From assembly GCF_011516645.4 (NCBI RefSeq), contig NZ_CP088285.1, forward strand, positions 6,094,501 to 6,158,500: a DNA stretch of 64,000 nucleotides, given 5' to 3'. Positions 10,147 to 18,066 of this stretch are shown here, piece after piece. Position numbers and translations under genes: made by a program. The DNA comes from Bradyrhizobium septentrionale. GTDB taxonomy: Bacteria > Pseudomonadota > Alphaproteobacteria > Rhizobiales > Xanthobacteraceae. Each line of letters opens with the position of its first letter. Positions within the stretch are counted from its first letter, which is position 1. The notes under the pieces are model-generated. The model was not told the origin of the DNA, ran no database searches, and saw only the letters and a list, made by a program, of their open reading frames with translations.

Positions 10147-11649
10147 TCAGGCGACGTGCCGCTTGCCCGATTTATCCCACCCGATCGGGCTGACGACGAC
10201 GCGGTCGCGGCCTTCATGCTTGGCTTGATAGAGCGCGAGGTCCGCGGCCTTGAGCAGATCGCGCGATGTGCGCTCGTGATCAGGGACGAGGCAGGACAAT
10301 CCGATGCTGACGGTCGGTAACTCATGCTCGGATTCGCGCGCGGCCGTCAGCTTCGCCCGAATCTGCTCGGCAACTTCCAAGGCGCCTGCCTTGCCGATGC
10401 CGGGCAGCAGCACCGAGAACTCCTCACCGCCATAACGCGCGCCGAGATCGGTTGCGCGCTTGGTGCTGGCTGCGATGCAGCGCCCCACGGTGGCGAGCAC
10501 GGCATCGCCGGCCTGATGTCCGTACGTGTCGTTGAACGCCTTGAAATGATCGACGTCGATCATCAGAAGCGAGACCGGCGCCTTTGCGCGCATGCCGCGA
10601 CGCCATTCGACGTCAAGGGTATCGTCGAGGCGGCGGCGGTTGGCGAGGCCGGTCAGCGCATCGGTGCTGGCGAGGTGTGCGAGCCGGTCTTCCGCGGCGG
10701 CGCGTCGTTTGAGCGCGGCCAGCAGATAGAACATCAGGATGATCGCGAAGCCGCCGAGCGCGGCCACCACGCCGCCGATCAGCCACAACTGCTGCCACCA
10801 GTCGGCATAGATGCCGTCGAGCGAGAGACCCTCGGCGATGATCAGGCGGCGGTGTCCGACCTCCTGGAAGACATAGAGCCGGTTGACATGATCGACGATC
10901 GATTTCGTCATGTAGGAGCCGGATTGCCGTGCAGGATACTGCTTGAAGACCAGGGAGTCCCTGATGCTTTGCCCGATCTTGCTGATGTCGAACGGTGCCC
11001 GCATCAGTATGGCGCCGTCGGCGTTGAACAGCGCCATGCTGTCACCGGAGCCGAAATTCAGCTTGCGAAACAGATTGTGGAAGTAGCTGAGCCGCATGCT
11101 GCCGGCGACCACGCCAGCGAAAGACCTGTCGTCATTGCTGATGCGGCGGCTCAGGCTGATCAAATATTCGCCGTCCGAGGTGACCCACGGAGAACTGATG
11201 AACAGTCCGCTGTCCGCTCGCGTCCGATGCGCCCTGAAGAAGTCCCGATCGGCGAAATTTGCGGTCCGCGGCGTCAATGTTCTGGAATCGCGCGTGACGT
11301 CTCCTGCTGCATTCAGCACGAGGATCGAGCCGAGATCCTTGGCGGTGGAGGTGCGGTCGAACAGCACGACCTGGCGAAGCTCGGGACTGATCTTTCCGAG
11401 GTCCGGCAGCTTGACGCCATCGGCGACGGCTTGCAGCGAGAGGTCATAAAGCTCGATGGTGCGGTCGATCTCGCTGGCGATGGAGGCGATGAGGTTGGTC
11501 GCGCCTTCCTTTGCGTGCCGGTAGTCCTTGTCCGCCATCTCCCAGAGAATGGCGGCGCAGATCGCCGAAAAGCACAGGATGAGGCCTATTCCGAGCGCGA
11601 GCAGCCGTTTGGTCGGCACCGCCTTCGGCTTTTGCACAAGCCCGTTCAT
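10147..11649 (-). CDS. Membrane diguanylate cyclase with periplasmic dCache-like sensor
   Basis: This 500-residue protein makes cyclic di-GMP from two GTP. A membrane segment near residues 18-37 precedes a periplasmic sensor of about 240 residues with dCache features (VLNAAGDVTRDSR, DRDFFRAHR, SRRISNDDRSFAGVV). A second membrane segment lies near 285-315 and the GGDEF domain covers about 325-490. The active-site motif is GGEEF at 407-411. The inhibitory I-site RxxD (RATD) sits five residues before it, so product inhibition is expected. No EAL domain is present. The gene stands alone between two inverted repeats. The ligand of the sensor is unknown. Confidence 0.93.
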   Translation of the reverse strand: MNGLVQKPKAVPTKRLLALGIGLILCFSAICAAILWEMADKDYRHAKEGATNLIASIASEIDRTIELYDLSLQAVADGVKLPDLGKISPELRQVVLFDRTSTAKDLGSILVLNAAGDVTRDSRTLTPRTANFADRDFFRAHRTRADSGLFISSPWVTSDGEYLISLSRRISNDDRSFAGVVAGSMRLSYFHNLFRKLNFGSGDSMALFNADGAILMRAPFDISKIGQSIRDSLVFKQYPARQSGSYMTKSIVDHVNRLYVFQEVGHRRLIIAEGLSLDGIYADWWQQLWLIGGVVAALGGFAIILMFYLLAALKRRAAAEDRLAHLASTDALTGLANRRRLDDTLDVEWRRGMRAKAPVSLLMIDVDHFKAFNDTYGHQAGDAVLATVGRCIAASTKRATDLGARYGGEEFSVLLPGIGKAGALEVAEQIRAKLTAARESEHELPTVSIGLSCLVPDHERTSRDLLKAADLALYQAKHEGRDRVVVSPIGWDKSGKRHVA

Positions 11650-11765
11650 TGCTCGCTTCCAATTCCCCGCGCCCCCGCGCTCCGGGACTTTTCATAGGGA
11701 GATCAAATTGAGAAAGCCGACCTGAAGCGCGTGCAATTTGGGCCCGTGCGTTGGGAGAATCTTTA

Positions 11766-11872
11766 CTAGAGCGTTTTCGAGCGAAGTGGACGCCGGTTCG
11801 CGTGAAGAACACGCGTCAAAACAGGAATCTAGAGCTTCGGTTCTGATTCAATCAGAACCGAAAATGCTCTAG
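11766..11872 (-). repeat. MITE-like palindromic repeat, copy B (right of diguanylate cyclase gene)
   Basis: A 107-bp element with CTAGAGC/GCTCTAG ends and the inner palindrome GGTTCTGATTCAATCAGAACC. Its reverse complement aligns over its whole length with copy A at 10030-10135, with scattered substitutions only. It lies in the gap upstream of the diguanylate cyclase start and downstream of the chemotaxis receptor gene stop. Confidence 0.75.
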
Positions 11873-11937
11873 CCGGGACTGCCCGCAGGGTTCCGGCGCA
11901 TCGCGTGATCCGTTCAGGTTCCCGTCCGCCGCAGGTC

Positions 11938-13665
11938 CTAGGCGGCGTCGCTGCGCAGGTTGCGGAAGAACTGCTCGACCTCGCGCGACAGCGTCGCGGC
12001 GGTTGCGGTCAGATCGTTCGAGGCCGCGAGCACCGATTCCGCCGCCTTGCTGGTCTGGTCCATATCGTCGCGGAGCGAGCCGACATTGGTCACCAGGGTC
12101 TCGTTGCCCTGGGCGGCCATGTGCGCGTTGGCGGAGATTTCGCGCGTGGCGGCGTCCTGCTGGCCGATCGCGCTTGCGATGTTGGCGGTGACGTTGCTGA
12201 TCTCGCGCACCGCCTGGCCGATCTCGCGCACGGCGGCCACCGAGTTGCGGGTCGAAGCCTGGATCAGGCCGACATTCTCGCTGATCTCGGCGGTTGCCTT
12301 CGCGGTCTGCCCGGCCAGCGCCTTGACCTCGTGCGCGACGACGGCGAAGCCGCGGCCGGCATCGCCGGCGCGGGCGGCCTCGATGGTGGCGTTCAGCGCG
12401 AGCAGGTTGGTCTGCTCGGCGATCGCCTGGATCAGGTTCAGCACGCCGTCGATGCGCTGGGTGGTGGCCGCAAGCCCCTCGATCTCGGTGATCGAGCGGT
12501 CGGTGCGCGCACCGGCCTGATCGACCGCGCCGGACGACTGCTTGACCTGACGGCCGATCTCCTCGACCGAGGCGGAGAGTTCTTCGGCCGCGCCCGCCAC
12601 CGCGGCAACGTTGCTCGAGGCCTGTTCGGTCGCGCCTGCCGCCGCCACCGCGCGGCCGCTGGCGCCTGCCGCGACGTTTGCGATGGTCTGCGCGGTGTCG
12701 CGCATCGTGGTTGCGTTGTCCTGCACCGCGCGGAGCACCGATCCGATGGTGCTGCGGAACGTTTCGAGCGAGGTCTCGATATGCCGGCCGCGTGCATCGC
12801 GCGCCTCGGAGTCCTGCGCGACCTGGGCGTTCAGGCTGCGGTTGCGGTCCATCGCCTCCTGGAAGACCTTGATGGCGCCGGCCAGCGCACCGATCTCGTC
12901 GCGGCGGCCGACATGCGGCACTTCAACATGGTCGGCGCCCTCGGCGACGCGCTTGATGGTCGTGGTGATCTGCGACAGCGGGCGGGCCACCGAGCGGGCG
13001 ATGATCAGCACGCCCAGCACCACCACGATCAGGGCCGCCGCGCCGAGCCCGGTCAGCAGCAGCGCCATTGCGCGGTTGGTGTCGGTCTGCTGCGCCAGCT
13101 TCTTGCTGCGCTCGGCGTAGACCTTGGAAAGTGCCTCGAGATCCTTGTTCAGCGCAGTGCGCACGTTGCGGTTGGCGTCGTTGTCGCCCCATTCACGCCC
13201 GGCTGCGGCGCCGATCTCGATGCCGCGGCGGACCAGCTCCTTGCGGAATTCGACGAATTGCTCGATGCGCTGCTTGAACACCGCGAACTGGCTGGCGTCG
13301 TCGGCTTGCACCAGGGTTTCCCAGTTCCTCACCACGCCGAGGATGCGCTCGTTGAACGCCAGCAGTCCGTCGCCGTATTTCTTCACCGCCGCCGGATCGG
13401 TCGACATGTAGATGCCGCGGGATTCCATCACCACGGCATAGACCAGCGAATTGACCCGCTCGACATTGAGCGCGGCACGGCTGGCGAGGTCGACGGCCTC
13501 GGTCAGCTCGGCGTTGCGCCGCGCGTTGTAGTCGGACAGCACGGTGATGGCCGCGGTCAGCGCCGCGATCAGCGCAAACGTCGAGTACAGCCTGGCAGCA
13601 AGCGAGAATCGGGATGCCATTGGAGGCCCGGATGTGGAGACGGGAGATGTGATGGGGGCGGGCAT
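11938..13665 (-). CDS. Methyl-accepting chemotaxis protein
   Basis: The start at ATG 13665 is chosen because TGGAG lies eight bases upstream; an internal ATG at 13620 is the alternative. The 575-residue receptor has a membrane segment near residues 25-45, a periplasmic four-helix-bundle type domain ([19 protein letters not shown] onward), and a second membrane segment ([19 protein letters not shown]). A HAMP domain follows, then a cytoplasmic signalling domain with the conserved hairpin tip [19 protein letters not shown] and [11 protein letters not shown]. No C-terminal pentapeptide tether for CheR/CheB is seen. No che genes are nearby, so it works with a system encoded elsewhere. The ligand is unknown. 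Confidence 0.93.
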   Translation of the reverse strand: MPAPITSPVSTSGPPMASRFSLAARLYSTFALIAALTAAITVLSDYNARRNAELTEAVDLASRAALNVERVNSLVYAVVMESRGIYMSTDPAAVKKYGDGLLAFNERILGVVRNWETLVQADDASQFAVFKQRIEQFVEFRKELVRRGIEIGAAAGREWGDNDANRNVRTALNKDLEALSKVYAERSKKLAQQTDTNRAMALLLTGLGAAALIVVVLGVLIIARSVARPLSQITTTIKRVAEGADHVEVPHVGRRDEIGALAGAIKVFQEAMDRNRSLNAQVAQDSEARDARGRHIETSLETFRSTIGSVLRAVQDNATTMRDTAQTIANVAAGASGRAVAAAGATEQASSNVAAVAGAAEELSASVEEIGRQVKQSSGAVDQAGARTDRSITEIEGLAATTQRIDGVLNLIQAIAEQTNLLALNATIEAARAGDAGRGFAVVAHEVKALAGQTAKATAEISENVGLIQASTRNSVAAVREIGQAVREISNVTANIASAIGQQDAATREISANAHMAAQGNETLVTNVGSLRDDMDQTSKAAESVLAASNDLTATAATLSREVEQFFRNLRSDAA

Positions 13666-13959
13666 TGCGGGCACTCCAGGAGGCCGGGGAGCACCTTCGG
13701 CCGATTAAAGCTTATGCAAAACCTTCATGGACAATTTCTTAACGCGTGCGTTTTTTGCAGCCGCAACCCTTAAAATCTCTAAATAATCCCAATGTCTTAT
13801 AGGGCGTTCTGAGCCCGCCGGGGGCCGGCCGCCTGCCGCGGTGACGATGACGGGACGCCATCACCATCAACACCTCCGGCGCGGAGGGCGAAGCTGGTGG
13901 CACGACTTTCGCAAAGTGGTGCTAGGCTATGCCGTCCCAGCCCGCGACGCGAATTCCCC

Positions 13960-15342
13960 ATGCTCTATCGTCACACCATCGATGCCACCAACTATGCATT
14001 CGACGATCTGCGCATCCTGCTTGCCAAGGCCTCGCCGCCGCGTTCCGGCGACCGATTGGCCGGCATTGCAGCCGACAGTGCGGAGGAGATGATCGCCGCG
14101 CGGCTTGCGCTTGCCAACGTTCCGCTCAAGCAATTCCTCGATGAGCCTGTGATCCCCTATGAGGACGACGAAGTCACCCGGTTGATCCTCGACAGCCACG
14201 ACGTGGCCGGCTTCCTGCCGGTGTCGTCGCTCACCGTCGGCGGCTTCCGCGACTGGTTGCTGTCGGATGCCGCCACCGGTGATGCGTTAAAGAGGATCTC
14301 GCGCGGCATCACGCCGGAGATGGTGGCGGCGGTGTCGAAGCTGATGCGCAACCAGGACCTGATCCTGGTCGCGAAGAAATGCGAGGTGACGACCCGCTTC
14401 CGCAATACCATCGGTTTGCGCGGGCGAATGAGCACGCGGCTGCAGCCGAACCATCCCTTCGACGACGCCAGGGGCATCACCGCCTCGATCCTGGACGGCC
14501 TGCTGCTGGGATCGGGCGATGCCTGCATCGGCATCAATCCGGCGAGCGACGATCCGAACGTCATCGGCACCCTGCTGCGGCTCTTGGACGACATCATCAC
14601 GCGGCTGGAGATTCCGACGCAGGGTTGCGTGCTGACCCATGTCACGACCACGCTCGGATTGATCGGGCAGGGGCTGCCGGTCGATCTCGTATTCCAGTCG
14701 ATCGCCGGCACCGAGGCAGCCAACCGCAGCTTCGGCGTCGACCTGTCGCTGCTGCGGGAGGCCCGCGAAGCCGGGCTGTCGCTGCGCCGCGGCACGGTCG
14801 GCGATAATGTGATGTATTTCGAGACCGGGCAGGGTTCGGCGCTGTCGGCCAACGCCCATCACCAGGTCGACCAGCAGACCTGTGAGGCGCGGGCCTATGC
14901 GGTGGCGCGCGCGTTCGATCCGCTGCTCGTCAACAGCGTGGTCGGCTTCATCGGTCCCGAATACCTCTATGACGGCAAGGAAATCATCCGCGCCGGGCTC
15001 GAGGATCATTTCTGCGGCAAGCTGCTCGGCCTGCCGCTCGGCGTCGACGTCTGCTACACCAACCACGCCGAGGCCGATCAGGACGACATGGACAATCTCC
15101 TGACGCTGCTGGCGGCCGCTGGTGTGAACTTCATCATTTGCGTGCCGGGCGCAGATGACGTTATGCTGAACTATCAGTCGACATCGTTTCACGACGCGCT
15201 CTACATCCGCGACCTGTTCGGCCTGAGGCGGGCGCCCGAATTCGACGACTGGCTGCTGCGCGCAGGCCTTGCCGGGCCGGACTTTCGCCTCGTTGCCGAT
15301 GCGGAGCGGCTGCCCGACCTCACTGCCAGGCTCTTGACCTGA
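13960..15342 (+). CDS. eutB: Ethanolamine ammonia-lyase large subunit EutB
   Basis: The 460-residue product matches EutB in length. EutB is the TIM-barrel catalytic subunit of the adenosylcobalamin-dependent enzyme that converts ethanolamine to acetaldehyde and ammonia. Family stretches include RISRGITPEMVAAVSKLM, KCEVTTRFRNTIG, SRLQPNHP-like STRLQPNHP, FQSIAGTEAANRSFGV, YFETGQGSALSANAHH and INFIxxVPGADDVMLNYQ-type text near the end. ATG 13960 gives the normal N-terminus (LYRHTID). The small-subunit gene is not adjacent: a hopanoid methylase gene (hpnP) lies between them at 15471. No eut microcompartment genes are present, so this is the short, non-compartment form of the pathway. Confidence 0.95.
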   Translation: MLYRHTIDATNYAFDDLRILLAKASPPRSGDRLAGIAADSAEEMIAARLALANVPLKQFLDEPVIPYEDDEVTRLILDSHDVAGFLPVSSLTVGGFRDWLLSDAATGDALKRISRGITPEMVAAVSKLMRNQDLILVAKKCEVTTRFRNTIGLRGRMSTRLQPNHPFDDARGITASILDGLLLGSGDACIGINPASDDPNVIGTLLRLLDDIITRLEIPTQGCVLTHVTTTLGLIGQGLPVDLVFQSIAGTEAANRSFGVDLSLLREAREAGLSLRRGTVGDNVMYFETGQGSALSANAHHQVDQQTCEARAYAVARAFDPLLVNSVVGFIGPEYLYDGKEIIRAGLEDHFCGKLLGLPLGVDVCYTNHAEADQDDMDNLLTLLAAAGVNFIICVPGADDVMLNYQSTSFHDALYIRDLFGLRRAPEFDDWLLRAGLAGPDFRLVADAERLPDLTARLLT

Positions 15343-15364
15343 GGGGATAGCTAAATTCTGCAGA

Positions 15365-15389
15365 GCAACTATCTCGGCAGTGTGACGTT
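15365..15389 (+). promoter_or_regulatory. Possible degenerate EcfG (general stress sigma) promoter before hpnP
   Basis: GCAAC at 15365-15369 and CGTT at 15386-15389 are separated by 16 bases. This is the EcfG layout GGAAC-N16/17-CGTT with one mismatch. It lies 81 bp before the hpnP start. EcfG control of hpnP is known from Rhodopseudomonas palustris, which supports the reading, but the mismatch in the -35 keeps confidence low. Confidence 0.35.
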
Positions 15390-15470
15390 GGTAAGTGCCA
15401 CAATGTTGAAGAATTTCTGGCCCAGCGTTCCGCGCTATGGTTAGATTTGCGGGTGCTTCGGGGTCATTCA

Positions 15471-17057
15471 ATGAGAGCTGAGGGCATAAAGACAGCACGG
15501 CGTATCCTCTGCGTCTTTCCGCGCTATACGTCGTCGTTTGGGACCTTCGAGCACTCCTATCCCCTCACGGACGGTGTCAAGGCGTTCATGCCACCGCAGG
15601 GACTGCTGCTGATCGCGGCATACCTCCCCGAGAACTGGCTGGTTCGCTTCGTCGACGAGAACCTGCGTCCGGCGACGGCGGAGGATTTCGAGTGGGCAGA
15701 AGCCGTGTTCGTCAGCGGTATGCACATCCAGCGCCAGCAGATGAACGACATCTGCCACCGCGCGCATGACTATGGCCTGGCGGTCGCGATCGGGGGGCCG
15801 TCGGTCAGTGCCTGTCCGGACTACTATCCCTCGTTCGACTACCTTCATGTCGGTGAACTCGGGGACGCGACCAACGAACTGATCAAGCGCCTCGCGGAGG
15901 ACACCAGCCGTCCTGCCGAGCAGGTGGTGCTCAAGACCCTCGATCGCCTGCCGATGACGGAATTCCCGCTGCCGGCCTACGAGCTCGCCGAAACCAAGAA
16001 GTACTTTCTCGGCAGCATCCAGTTCTCCTCGGGCTGCCCCTATCAGTGCGAGTTCTGCGACATCCCCGGGCTCTATGGCCGCAATCCGCGCCTGAAATCG
16101 CCGCAGCAGATCATCGCCGAGCTCGACAAGCTGCGTGCATGCGGCGCGACCGACACCGTCTATTTCGTCGACGACAATTTCATCGGCAACCGCAAGGCGG
16201 CAGCCGAACTGCTGCCGCATCTGATCGAGTGGCAGAAGCGGACCGGCTATGTCACACGCCTCGCCTGCGAGGCGACGCTCAACATCGCCAAGCGGCCCGA
16301 GATCCTGGAGAAGATGCGCGAAGCCTTCTTCGTGACGATCTTCGTCGGCATCGAGACGCCGGATCCCGACGCGCTGAAGGCGATGCACAAGGATCAGAAC
16401 ATGATGGTTCCGATCCTGGAAGGCGTGCGCACCATCAATTCCTTCGGCATGGAGGTCGTCTCCGGCATCATCATGGGGCTCGATACCGACAAGCCGCAGA
16501 CCGGTGACGCGCTGCTCTCCTTTGTCGAGGAGTCCCGGATTCCGCTCCTCACCATCAACCTGCTGCAGGCGCTGCCGAAGACGCCGCTGTGGGATCGCCT
16601 CGAAAAGGCGGGACGGCTGATCGATGACGACAGCCGCGACTCCAACGTGCAGTTTCTGCTGCCCTACGAGGACGTGGTCAGTTCCTGGCGCAAATGCATG
16701 GAGCTCGCCTACGAGCCCGAGACGCTGTTTAAGCGCTACCAGCACCAATGCGAATATACCTATGCCAACCGCATCAAGGTGCCGGTCAGCCCGGAGATGA
16801 AGAGCTGGGCCAATATCCGGCGCGGGCTGATCATGCTGCGCAACATCTTCTGGAAGGTCGGCGTGCTCGGCGACTACAAGCGCGTGTTCTGGAAGTTTGC
16901 GCTCGGCCGGCTCAAGCGCGGCGACATCGAGGGGCTGATCTCGGCGACCCTGGTGGCACATCACTTGATCACGTTTGCGCGTGCAGCCTCCAGCGGCCGA
17001 CAGAACGCCTCGAACTACTCGCTCCGGCTGCGCGAGGCTTCCGTTCCCGCTGAATAG
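15471..17057 (+). CDS. hpnP: Hopanoid C-2 methylase HpnP (B12-binding radical SAM protein)
   Basis: ATG 15471 gives a 528-residue protein, close to the length of HpnP from Rhodopseudomonas palustris. The N-terminal half is a B12-binding-like Rossmann domain ([21 protein letters not shown], then [10 protein letters not shown] and [14 protein letters not shown]). The radical SAM cluster Cys189, Cys193 and Cys196 lies in [12 protein letters not shown], and the C-terminal region is DUF4070-like ([14 protein letters not shown]). The enzyme adds the C-2 methyl group to hopanoids with S-adenosylmethionine and cobalamin. Its position between eutB and eutC, 4 bp before eutC, is unusual and ties two B12-dependent activities together. 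The rest of the hopanoid cluster follows downstream, which supports HpnP over another B12-radical SAM enzyme. Confidence 0.9.
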   Translation: MRAEGIKTARRILCVFPRYTSSFGTFEHSYPLTDGVKAFMPPQGLLLIAAYLPENWLVRFVDENLRPATAEDFEWAEAVFVSGMHIQRQQMNDICHRAHDYGLAVAIGGPSVSACPDYYPSFDYLHVGELGDATNELIKRLAEDTSRPAEQVVLKTLDRLPMTEFPLPAYELAETKKYFLGSIQFSSGCPYQCEFCDIPGLYGRNPRLKSPQQIIAELDKLRACGATDTVYFVDDNFIGNRKAAAELLPHLIEWQKRTGYVTRLACEATLNIAKRPEILEKMREAFFVTIFVGIETPDPDALKAMHKDQNMMVPILEGVRTINSFGMEVVSGIIMGLDTDKPQTGDALLSFVEESRIPLLTINLLQALPKTPLWDRLEKAGRLIDDDSRDSNVQFLLPYEDVVSSWRKCMELAYEPETLFKRYQHQCEYTYANRIKVPVSPEMKSWANIRRGLIMLRNIFWKVGVLGDYKRVFWKFALGRLKRGDIEGLISATLVAHHLITFARAASSGRQNASNYSLRLREASVPAE

Positions 17058-17061
17058 CAGC

Positions 17062-17871
17062 ATGACAACACCGCCGGCGCCATCGTCCCCTTCGCCAATG
17101 TCCGCTTCGCTTGCTGATCTGCGCGAACTCACGCCGGCGCGCGTCGGTCTCGGCCGGTCCGGGGCCAGCCTACCGACCAATGCGCTGCTCGCATTCACGC
17201 TCGATCACGCCCGCGCCCGCGATGCCGTCCACGCGGCCTTCGATCTCGGCGGGATTGCCGCCGGTCTTGCCGGCCTCGGCATCACACCGCTCGAAGTGTC
17301 GAGCCAGGCGCAGAGCCGGCGCGACTATCTGCGCCGGCCCGATCTCGGACGCATGCTGGATTCCGCTTCGAGGCGGTCGCTCGAGAGCAGCGGCGTCACC
17401 GCGTGCTCCTGCGCCATCGTGATCGGCGACGGCCTGTCGCCGACCGCGGTCAATGTGCACGCCGTCGAACTGATCCGGCATCTCGCGCCGCGGCTTAAGG
17501 CCGACGGGATCGACGCCGGCGCGGTGATCGCAGCATCGGGCGCGCGGGTCGCGCTGGGTGACGAGATCGGCACGATCCTCGGCGCGCGCATGCTGGTGAT
17601 GCTGATCGGCGAACGGCCCGGCCTGTCCGCGCCGGACAGTCTGGGCGCCTATCTCACCTTCGCGCCGCGAATCGGCCTCACCGATGCCGACCGCAACTGC
17701 ATCTCCAACATCCACCGCGCCGGGCTGAGCTATGCGGAAGCCGCATTCAGGATCGCCTGGCTTGTGCGTGAGGGCCTGGCACGCCAGATCACCGGGGTCG
17801 CGTTGAAAGATGAAAGCGGCGGTGGATCGTCCAGGAATGCGCTACCGGGGTGTGGCAAATCAGATACTTGA
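17062..17871 (+). CDS. eutC: Ethanolamine ammonia-lyase small subunit EutC
   Basis: The 269-residue product has EutC features: [15 protein letters not shown] at the start of the domain, [60 protein letters not shown] and [15 protein letters not shown]. EutC binds the adenosylcobalamin cofactor together with EutB. The ATG lies 4 bp after the hpnP stop, so translation of eutC is probably coupled to hpnP rather than to eutB. No other eut genes are seen. The separation of the two subunit genes by hpnP means subunit balance would pass through the methylase gene. Confidence 0.95.
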   Translation: MTTPPAPSSPSPMSASLADLRELTPARVGLGRSGASLPTNALLAFTLDHARARDAVHAAFDLGGIAAGLAGLGITPLEVSSQAQSRRDYLRRPDLGRMLDSASRRSLESSGVTACSCAIVIGDGLSPTAVNVHAVELIRHLAPRLKADGIDAGAVIAASGARVALGDEIGTILGARMLVMLIGERPGLSAPDSLGAYLTFAPRIGLTDADRNCISNIHRAGLSYAEAAFRIAWLVREGLARQITGVALKDESGGGSSRNALPGCGKSDT

Positions 17872-17907
17872 CGGCGGTTTTCGGCAGTTCCCGGCCGATT
17901 TAACGTG

Positions 17908-17927
17908 TTGCTCGCGCTTGCGAGCAA
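17908..17927. terminator. Hairpin after eutC, possible terminator or processing site
   Basis: A perfect 8-bp stem, TTGCTCGC and GCGAGCAA, encloses a four-base loop 36 bp after the eutC stop and 140 bp before the next gene. No T-run follows, so intrinsic termination is uncertain. Confidence 0.35.
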
Positions 17928-18066
17928 GGGGGCGGACCTGTAAAACCGCGCCGGTCAATATTCGCGTGTTTTCAAGGACTAGCGCCGATCAGTCGCGCTC
18001 GCGAGCCTCATTCGCGCCCCATAACCCAAGCTAGACAGATCGCGCCGCTTCAGAACTGGACAGGGC

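Noticed and set aside
11905-13773. A plus-strand open frame of 622 codons opposite the chemotaxis receptor
   Set aside because: It is antisense to a receptor with an intact signalling tip and has no recognisable motif.
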